Assembly (NCBI RefSeq): GCF_036588685.1
Contig: NC_086379.1
Location: forward strand, 13,935,862 to 13,999,861
From: Mytilus trossulus
Lineage: Eukaryota > Mollusca > Bivalvia > Mytilida > Mytilidae
Length of the DNA stretch: 64,000 nucleotides
Reading direction: 5' to 3'
The position numbers were made by a program, and so were the translations under genes. The stretch's first letter is position 1, and each line of letters starts with the position of its first letter. This document shows positions 56,501 to 64,000 of the stretch, piece by piece. Under the pieces are notes generated by a model. The model ran no database searches. It had not been told where the DNA came from and worked only from the letters and a program-made list of their open reading frames with translations.

Positions 56501-58815
56501 TCTGACATTTTTCTATAAATAGAGAATCAGGTGAAAGCTGCATGGGTTCTTATTATAGGACATTAATCACGACCAGGTCAAAAATGTTGCATTATTAGTA
56601 AAGGTTGAATCAAGTGCATTTGGTTACTATGCAATTATTCTAAAAATAGTAAAATCACGTGAAGGCCGCGTGGAGTCTGCATGCACAAAGCGTGATAGAT
56701 ATTGTTCGGAACCAAATTGCGTTCTGAAATTCTCTTGACTTTTTATTACTTTAACGTTTTCCCAATCATTTATTTATTTAGTATATTGATATATAATAAA
56801 GCCTGACGAAAGTTCATTCGGTTGTTTCGGGATTGTTCTTAAATACTCGGATACATCGGGATTTTTCAATCTCAAAATTCTGAAAATCAAGTGAAGGCTG
56901 CTTGGAGTTTGCATGCAGCAAAAAAAGTGAAACCTTTGGGGGAACAACGTAAAAGTAGCATGTTCTGACAGAATATTAGACTTAAGTGAAATGTTTTTGA
57001 AAAAGGTCAAAATGGCTGCCGTTGATATGGACACAGCAAAATTTGAAAAGTGAAGCATTTGCGGCCTTCAACTATGAGAAAAATCACATGCATTACATTT
57101 AGTTCGAATTTGTTTAAAAATATGAAAAGTGAAGCATTTACGGCCTTCAACAATGAGCGAAACCAAATGCATTATATTTAGAAGTTGCTCTAAAACATAT
57201 GTAAAATGAAGCGTTTTCGACCTTCACCAATGAGCTAATAGCAACTGTTGCTTAAAGACTGTTTCGATGGAAGTCGCGAATTTCTGTATGCTTCCCATTA
57301 TCATGTCATTGGTCTGTATTCTTTATTTTTGTTCTATTTTTTATATTGGGGTATAACAGCGTATAGTATGCATTTACAGTTTAAGATGCCATAAATAAAT
57401 AAATATAAATTAACTTCTGACACTACAAATTCTGTTAATAAGATATTTATTTAGGCGCTCTATATAAATAACATGATAAGAATCAATCAAGTTCATATGG
57501 ACAGGTTACTCTGACATTTTTCTATAAATAGAGAATCAGGTGAAAGCTGCATGGGTTCTTATTATAGGACATTAATCACGACCAGGTCAAAAATGTTGCA
57601 TTATTAGTAAAGGTTGAATCAAGTGCATTTGGTTACTATGCAATTATTCTAAAAATAGTAAAATAACGTGAAGGCCGCGTGGAGTCTGCATGCACAAAGC
57701 GTGATAGATATTGTTCGGAACCAAATTGCGTTCTGAAATTCTCTTGACTTTTTATTACTTTAACGTTTTCCCAATCATTTATTTATTTAGTATATTGATA
57801 TATAATAAAGCCTGACGAAAGTTCATTCGGTTGTTTCGGGATTGTTCTTAAATACTCGGATACATCGGGATTTTTCAATCTCAAAATTCTGAAAATCAAG
57901 TGAAGGCTGCTTGGAGTTTGCATGCAGCAAAAAAAGTGAAACCTTTGGGGGAACAACGTAAAAGTAGCATGTTCTGACAGAATATTAGACTTAAGTGAAA
58001 TGTTTTTGAAAAAGGTCAAAATGGCTGCCGTTGATATGGACACAGCAAAATTTGAAAAGTGAAGCATTTGCGGCCTTCAACTATGAGAAAAATCACATGC
58101 ATTACATTTAGTTCGAATTTGTTTAAAAATATGAAAAGTGAAGCATTTACGGCCTTCAACAATGAGCGAAACCAAATGCATTATATTTAGAAGTTGCTCT
58201 AAAACATATGTAAAATGAAGCGTTTTCGACCTTCACCAATGAGCTAATAGCAACTGTTGCTTAAAGACTGTTTCGATGGAAGTCGCGAATTTCTGTATGC
58301 TTCCCATTATCATGTCATTGGTCTGTATTCTTTATTTTTGTTCTATTTTTTATATTGGGGTATAACAGCGTATAGTATGCATTTACAGTTTAAGATGCCA
58401 TAAATAAATAAATATAAATTAACTTCTGACACTACAAATTCTGTTAATAAGATATTTATTTAGGCGCTCTATATAAATAACATGATAAGAATCAATCAAG
58501 TTCATATGGACAGGTTACTCTGACATTTTTCTATAAATAGAGAATCAGGTGAAAGCTGCATGGGTTCTTATTATAGGACATTAATCACGACCAGGTCAAA
58601 AATGTTGCATTATTAGTAAAGGTTGAATCAAGTGCATTTGGTTACTATGCAATTATTCTAAAAATAGTAAAATCACGTGAAGGCCGCGTGGAGTCTGCAT
58701 GCACAAAGCGTGATAGATATTGTTCGGAACCAAATTGCGTTCTGAAATTCTCTTGACTTTTTATTACTTTAACGTTTTCCCAATCATTTATTTATTTAGT
58801 ATATTGATATATAAT
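50516..58815. repeat. Tandem array, 1009-bp unit, 8.2 copies
   Basis: Units begin AAAATGTTGCATTATTAG at 50516, 51525, 52545, 53554, 54563, 55572, 56581, 57590 and 58599 (last one about 217 bp). All spacings are 1009 bp except the second unit (1020 bp), which carries an 11-bp internal duplication of TTGATATATAA near 51731. The copies are almost identical; I see only isolated substitutions, such as those at 50731, 53521, 53923, 54664 and 57664. Each unit contains two kinds of degenerate sub-repeat (see findings). The 94-99-residue reverse ORF present in eight units is identical because the units are, not through selection. Confidence 0.97.
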
Positions 58816-59180
58816 TTAGTTGCATATTTTTTTCTGCAGTGCCACATTATAAATACAAATGTACCAATGAGTTTTATACAAAAGTGACGTAATTTTACCA
58901 GTGTGATTCAAATTACAGAGAGATTATAGTGTCAAGTTGACACTTCTAAAGACTAAAGACTTATGTTCTTAGTTCACTATGTTCAAACGAACATAACATA
59001 GACGGATCAAGGGGGCCTTGGGCCAAACTTTTGGTCAGTCAGTGTCCCCCCGGAGGACTCATTTTTCCTTAAAAAGTGTTTTTTAATGTCTTTACATTTA
59101 GGGGTTACCCCTAGGTGTGGTTCCAAACTTGATAAAGGTCCTTCTTTGTGCATAACTTTAAATTGGAAAAGTCAACAATT
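58816..59180. other. Array flank with a GACGGATC repeat fragment
   Basis: Sequence leaves the array consensus after GATATATAAT near 58815. At 58996-59060 AGACGGATCAAGGGGGCC and GGTCAGTCAGTG..CCCCCC recall the GGCGGATCC MITE family. Confidence 0.45.
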
Positions 59181-59189
59181 ATTTAATAA

Positions 59190-59300
59190 TCCTTACACAT
59201 GAAATTAATTCCTGGGGCCAGCTGAAGGACGCCTTCGGGTGCGGGAATTTCTCGCTACATTGAAGACCCGTTGGTGACCTTCCCTTACCGAAAAATAAGC
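59190..59300 (-). repeat. Dispersed repeat 'AATTCCCGCACCCG..CTGGCCCC'
   Basis: The reverse strand reads GGTCACCAACGGGTCTTCAA, GCGAGAAATTCCCGCACCCG and GTCCTTCAGCTGGCCCCAGG, which I recall as a common mussel repeat. It gives the C-terminal half of a 95-residue reverse ORF (59179-59466) that I do not accept as a gene. Confidence 0.5.
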
Positions 59301-59314
59301 CATTCGGTAAACAT

Positions 59315-59479
59315 TTGCCGCAAGTTTGCAGCAAATGTTTGCTGCAAACTTGCCGCAACCATTTTACCATGCAAATGAAGTTTGCAGCAAGCTTGCGGCA
59401 AACAGAATTATGCAAATTAGATTTGCCGCAAGCTTGCGGCAATTGTTTGCTGCAAGCTTGCGGCAATTGATTGTGGCAA
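59315..59479. repeat. TTGCNGCAA palindrome cluster 1
   Basis: Eleven copies or near-copies of the 9-bp palindrome TTGCNGCAA in 165 bp, many as pairs joined by GC or AT, giving centre-to-centre spacing of about 11-13 bp. Both strands read the same motif. Overlapping ORFs on both strands are low-complexity by-products. Confidence 0.9.
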
Positions 59480-60059
59480 ACTTGAAGAATCTACACATAT
59501 ACCAATTTCATGTGTGTAAACACATTCAATTTATCTCTTTCAAATTACACAGCAACATTTTTAAAAAGTCAATTCCTGTCTTTATACTAACTGTCATTGA
59601 AAGAATTGTTGCAAACTGAGATTTAAGGAAATACATACCAGCGTTTGAGTTTTGAAAAAGTGGATTCTCAAATGACATAATATGCATGTATTAAAAAATG
59701 AAAGAGGTAAAATCTCAAATGTGTATTGAGTATGTGGCTAGGTAATAATTGCATTACAGAATTTAACTTAATCTAAATAAACATGATAATGATGGTGCAG
59801 TACATCAGTTACAAAATCAAACTTATAATAGCTTAAGTTTTTCAATCTGACACACATACATGTAAATATAATTGCTAACTTAATTATGTATGATGATAAC
59901 ATTAATTACTTTATTAAAACATGCAGTTCTATGAATCATTTGTACTTACACAATAACATACTGATTATCCCATATTATTGAACCAAAATGCCTCCTTGAT
60001 CTCTTTTTTGTTAAATGCATTTCCAAACACAACCAACATGACCTAGCCACAATTTCAAA

Positions 60060-60112
60060 TTGTTAGCATTCAGGAAGTGCCAACTTGGCATGCCCAGTCA
60101 ATATTGTGTAAT
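60060..60112. other. Left flank of cluster 2
   Basis: Short unique stretch between the two palindrome clusters. The region 59480-60060 is AT-rich and featureless. Confidence 0.4.
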
Positions 60113-60410
60113 TCCTGCAATGTTCTGGCAAACATATAGAATGGTCAAAGTTTTCTGCAATCTTGCGGCAAAAATATTGAATGGTCAAAGTTTTCTGCAA
60201 TCTTGCGGCAAACATTCTTCATTATTTCAAACTTTCTGGCAATCTTACGGCAAACATTAATGTTTCTGCAAACTTGCCGCAAGCTTATAGCAATGTTTGC
60301 CAAAAGTTTGCAGCTAGCGGAAAACATCTGCAAACACTGATTTCTGTGTTCCTGCAAACTTTTTGTTTGTCGCAAGCTTGCAGCAAGTCTGCTGCAAGTT
60401 TGCGACAAAC
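60113..60410. repeat. TTGCNGCAA palindrome cluster 2
   Basis: A looser cluster of TTGCGGCAA, TTGCCGCAA, TTGCAGCAA and one-mismatch forms. It includes two head-to-tail copies of a 42-bp block (GAATGGTCAAAGTTTTCTGC..TTGCGGCAAA) at about 60138 and 60180. ORFs in this region (60060-60511, both strands) are repeat text. Confidence 0.85.
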
Positions 60411-60434
60411 AATTCAGTTTCATAAGGGTTCTGC

Positions 60435-60505
60435 TGTTTTTTTTTATTAGGTCGGGTTGTTGTCTCTTTGACACATTCCCCATTTCCATTCTCAATTTTA
60501 TGTAA
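60435..60505 (+). repeat. Short retroelement-tail-like repeat
   Basis: GTCGGGTTGTTGTCTCTTTGAC and ACACATTCCCCATTTCCATT form a motif I recall as a common mussel repeat end, possibly related to family G tails. Confidence 0.4.
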
Positions 60506-60778
60506 GCTCATCTCACAAATATGACACTTTTTCTAGACCACAAAACAGCACGCGCAAAATAGTTGTCGCAAAGTATTTGAAATTGTTGCCACGCACTAAA
60601 ACCCCAATCGGGGCACTTTCAAAAGATGGCAGGTATCCCCCCACCATATCAAAGTTTTTGATTCACCACTGCTACCGCAACTACTTGTATTGTATTCATT
60701 CCATAAATCATGTATCACTGTCATTATAGAGAAAAACAAATGATAACCATGATAAAATGTTTTATCAGAAGTGAATTC

Positions 60779-60985
60779 GGAGTTGTGGTATCATCGGGTT
60801 GGCATGCTGCGGTCCCGTGGTTGTTTGTTTGACTTTTTTGTACTAAGTGTGTGCATACATTGACTTTTCAGAACCCTTTTTTGTGCATACATTTACTTCA
60901 AATTCGTGACGATGCTTTATACTTAAAAAAAGAGTTGTGGTATGGTTGGCATGCTGCGGTCCAGTGATTGTTTGTTTGACTTTAG
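60779..60985. repeat. Two-copy duplication, about 150-bp spacing
   Basis: GAGTTGTGGTAT..GGTTGGCATGCTGCGGTCC and TTGTTTGTTTGACTT occur near 60780-60835 and again near 60933-60984. Confidence 0.8.
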
Positions 60986-61974
60986 CGGAAATTTGTTGTG
61001 TACTTTTAAGCAAGTGTGGACTTTAACGGGGCCAGAGTGCACCATTTACTTCGTTTACTTATTTCGGTTAAGCGTGTATATTTCTTTTAATAAAAAAGAA
61101 AAATGTTGAGTTTAATACAAAAACAAATATCTATTCGATGTAAATTGACAAATCAACAAACACATACAATGAATGTCTTTTATTGTGGAGAAGCAACAAT
61201 TTTTTACAATAAAATGTGAAATTATACTAGATATATAAAGGCCCATGATATATATCAAACTCTCAAAAACGTTGTTTGGCTGCGCTACCTGAAAAATTAA
61301 ACAACAAATGAGTAACAAGTAGAAAGTATGTTAAACATTTGAACTAAATATTGTTTTCACCATATAGAAAACCGAAATGTTATAATACCTATATGTGTAT
61401 AGACAGCCATATGCATGTTTATATGGATCACGGCAAACAAATCCATTAAAAAATGCACGGACAACGCGAAAGCTATTATAATATATTTGACTTGTTACAC
61501 TTCTTTTTTTCTATCCAAAAGTCTCATAGCTCACTCAAATATTAAAAGCACTAAAAAGTCATACTGTTTAAATAGTTTCATGTAATTTGAAAATGCTCGT
61601 CTAATTTAGTTTAAACATGCAAAAGGCTAGTAATCAAGAACATCAATTTCGTTGTATGTTCATGTATTTTTTTAGATGTATCAATATACTAGTATATTTG
61701 ATTATAATTGAGCTGGTCAATGTATTTTTTTATAACTTTGTTCTATTTTGTTAACACATGTATATGTTCATTTTGTAATTATTGATCGTTCAATGTATGG
61801 ACTTAATTTAAAACTTAATTATTTACTGTATAGATTTTGATATAAAAGATGTAAATGTAGATCTCGACCCATTTCTAAAGGGGACATATTTATATAATAA
61901 TTAATAGTGTGTGTTCAAGTTTCAAATCAATGTATAAATGATATCATATAAGTATTATTCAAGTCTATACTTAC
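60986..61974. other. AT-rich non-coding DNA
   Basis: Nothing recognised. The reverse ORF at 61112-61318 has no domain. Confidence 0.5.
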
Positions 61975-62040
61975 ATGCCTGAAGTGATGGTGGAGGCTCC
62001 ATAGTGCCATACAGAGTAAGATGCCAAGACTCAAGCTTCA
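61975..62040 (-). CDS. Candidate alternative 5' coding exon
   Basis: Bounded by acceptor TTTTTAAACAG and a consensus donor GTAAGTATAG. An ATG at 62002-62000 opens M-E-P-P-P-S-L-Q-A and leaves one base, phase 1, compatible with the exon at 39119-39376. The whole exon is also open in that phase (K-L-E-S-W-H-L-T-L-Y-G-T before the Met), so it could be internal. It has the same length (66 bp) as the start exon at 43727. If used, the transcript would cross the LINE and the 1009-bp array. It could equally belong to a different gene. Confidence 0.4.
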
Positions 62041-62042
62041 CT

Positions 62043-62723
62043 GTTTAAAAATCAAATCAGCTTAATGTTTATCACGTTAAAACATAAGACTTAGTATACA
62101 AACGGTGGATACTCCACCGAAAGTTTATAAACCATCGATGATCTTGAGTAGGACATATTTTTTAAACGAATAAGTGACGGATCTATGATTTTCAAAAGAA
62201 AACGATCGAGAGCTAGGAGTCCTTACAACAAAATTATTCCACCCCAACAGTCAAACATATACATGAGAAAATCATGTGGCGAAATAAAAACCACCCACAT
62301 AATGTAGTTTGCCTTTTAAAAATGACTGACCACTTTGCCCCCTAGATTATTGACTGACAGCTAGTCGCTTTTTGCCGGGAATATTTCTGTTTTGTAACTA
62401 CAATTCCAAAATAGCCAAAACGCATTTGTTTATTTTTTTTATCCTTTTATTATTCACATCATCGTCATTCGGTCTTTACTGCATTGAGAAAGATTTCAGT
62501 AGCTGCCTCAGAGGCATTTATGGCACATGGTTTCAATTGTTTCTTTGTCAATCTTACTGAAGTTCATAATACGATAGTAATGTCAAAAACAGAAATGAAG
62601 ATAGTTGTCTAATGTACATAAGTTGTGTATTGTATTGTTTACCTCAGACCCCTGACATTGTTAATTGTATGCAAGTAAATCATGCAATAATATGCACACT
62701 CAAATTCCTTTCAGTTTCAAGTT
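62043..62723. other. Non-coding DNA
   Basis: No gene supported. The 62-residue forward ORF at 62372-62560 is hydrophobic and without context. A promoter for the 61975 exon could lie here or further right, but no clear TATA element was found. Confidence 0.4.
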
Positions 62724-63147
62724 GAAATGAACGAATCTAACCTGTTACGTCCTTGGTCCTTGTACCAAAACTAAGGAGGAATTTGAAATGAACGAATCTA
62801 ACCTGTTACGTCCGTGGTCCTTGTACCAAAACTAAGGAGGAATTTGAAATGAACGAATCTAACCTGTTACGTCCTTGGTCCTTGTACCAAAACTAAGGAG
62901 GAATTTGAAATGAACGAATCTAACCTGTTACGTCCTTGGTCCTTGTACCAAAACTAAGGAGGAATTTGAAATGAACGAATCTAACCTGTTACGTCCTTGG
63001 TCCTTGTACCAAAACTAAGGAGGAATTTGAAATGAACGAATCTAACCTGTTACGTCCTTGGTCCTTGTACCAAAACTAAGGAGGAATTTGAAATGAACGA
63101 ATCTAACCTGTTACGTCCTTGGTCCTTGTACCAAAACTAAGGAGGAA
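62724..63147. repeat. 61-bp minisatellite, seven copies
   Basis: Units begin GAAATGAACGAATCTAACC at 62724, 62785, 62846, 62907, 62968, 63029 and 63090 and end CTAAGGAGGAAT. Almost perfectly identical; one substitution seen in unit 2 (CCGTGG for CCTTGG). Confidence 0.97.
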
Positions 63148-64000
63148 TGTTCCGCATGGATTTTCTCCCCAGGACTGCACAGATTTAAATTCCCATGTAA
63201 ATGTTTCTGACTGTAACCTATCTGCTGGTCTGTTAGTTAAAATGTAACTTTTCGTCCCTCGCGGTGAAATCAAATACAGTTCTACTTGCCCTCTGTAGGC
63301 TGTAGGAAATAAACGGTGCGATTAAAATTACTGAGTGCTGCGACAACTTGTTATCCTTAGAAATTTCTTTGGCTTTTTTTGCTCCTTAATTATTTTACAA
63401 TTACCTTTTTAATCTCTTTATTAAATCACTGGTCTCGTTGTAGTTTGTCGATTTTTCAAACTACAACGTTATAACAAAACACAGAATATAAATTATTGTT
63501 TTTACAAGGTTTTTTCAAGTTTTTTCAAGTTTTTTTTTTGTTTTTTTTTGCGCCAGGCACTCAGAATTCAGCAGTAATCGCAAGTAATAGGCACCTTTGA
63601 GTCAGAATAATTTGTTTATGTTAAGTGACACATGTATTCAGGTGCATCGCTAACTAATGCACTAGCATTGTAAATAAATTCCTTTTCAGCACTGAGCAGG
63701 CTGGTCCAGTACACAGTCTTATAACATGTGACGTCGGGGGCATTATTTACTATTTCTGATAATCTTTTTTACTAGCAATGGTCAACTCAAGCAAAAATAA
63801 ATATAAAGGAAAATATCGGTATAAATTAATACGTTAAAAATTTAAAAACGAATGCGAAGTCATATGTTTTAGGACAAGTCCAGTACAAAGCAGACATCAA
63901 TTGAGATGTTCTTGTTCTGATAGTCTGATATGAATATGTAATAGTTGCCACTGGACGTTAAATATCAATTCATTTTAATCATACATGCACATTATAGGGG
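63148..64000. other. Non-coding DNA with a 12-bp stem hairpin
   Basis: CGTTGTAGTTTG at 63436-63447 pairs with CAAACTACAACG at 63457-63468 across a 9-nt loop. A T-rich run with TTTTTTCAAG repeats follows near 63510-63550. No coding exon recognised. Confidence 0.5.

Noticed and set aside
50709..58067. Eight conserved 94-99-residue reverse-strand ORFs, one per array unit
   Set aside because: They are identical because the DNA units are nearly identical. No domain, no codon-level sign of selection, and one of the few substitutions changes the protein (T to S).
59179..60511. Several overlapping ORFs on both strands in the palindrome clusters
   Set aside because: They are readings of TTGCNGCAA repeats (repeated A-A-N, C-G-K, L-P-Q-A text) with no independent support.
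1..64000. Prokaryotic genes, CRISPR array, or an intact virus
   Set aside because: No dense coding, no operon structure, no direct repeats with unique spacers, and no capsid, envelope or integrase domains seen. The reverse transcriptases present belong to a Penelope-like element and a LINE.

Overview
The window is eukaryotic, AT-rich (roughly two thirds A+T by eye) and dominated by old and young transposable elements. The repeat vocabulary matches what I know from marine mussels (Mytilus and relatives): the 'CTAGAGGCTCTAAAGAGCC' family, the 'GCGCGTCTGGCGTA' family, the 'ATACGACCGCA' family, a permuted-domain Penelope-like element, and a tRNA-headed SINE of bivalve type. The organism call is recognition from memory, not a search result. 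There are no operons, CRISPR arrays, rRNA genes or intact tRNA genes. Nearly all short ORFs are chance products of AT-rich DNA or lie inside repeats.

Layout. 0-8 kb: AT-rich DNA with a complete copy of repeat family A (2379-3526) and a cleanly bounded non-autonomous Helitron (6132-7693). 8-20 kb: two inverted copies of an undescribed GATCGTGAAAG element (family E), a second family A copy, a decayed Penelope-like retroelement with an N-terminal GIY-YIG-like region, CxC linker and reverse transcriptase (10732-13735), several 'GCGTCTGGCGTA' repeats, one split by a tRNA-derived SINE with target duplications, and old segmental duplications. 20-32 kb: repeat family B (21746-23687), an orphan 3' tail of the Penelope-like element, and two MITEs with TTA or TA duplications. 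32-44 kb: the best cellular gene candidate, on the minus strand. Four exons with GT-AG junctions, all in phase 1, join into a 215-residue coiled-coil-type protein. Its introns hold a TTA-flanked MITE, a CAGTGGCGGATCC MITE, two hAT-like elements with 8-bp target duplications, and repeat family C. 44-64 kb: a third family A copy, a 5'-truncated RNase H-bearing LINE (48440-50217), a near-identical tandem array of 8.2 copies of a 1009-bp unit (50516-58815), clusters of the palindrome TTGCNGCAA, a possible alternative 5' coding exon at 62 kb, and a 7-copy 61-bp minisatellite.

How parts relate. The minus-strand gene (32.8-43.8 kb, possibly extending to 62 kb through an alternative first exon) is the only host coding unit I can support. 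If the 62-kb exon belongs to it, the LINE and the 1009-bp array are intronic. The rest is transposon biology: nearly every eukaryotic element class is present, many with a diagnostic target-site signature. The most unusual observation is that three sequence-unrelated repeat families (A, B, C) share one architecture: short inverted ends, internal tandem units, a GAC/GGAC tract just before the 3' end, and in A and C a 3' palindrome.
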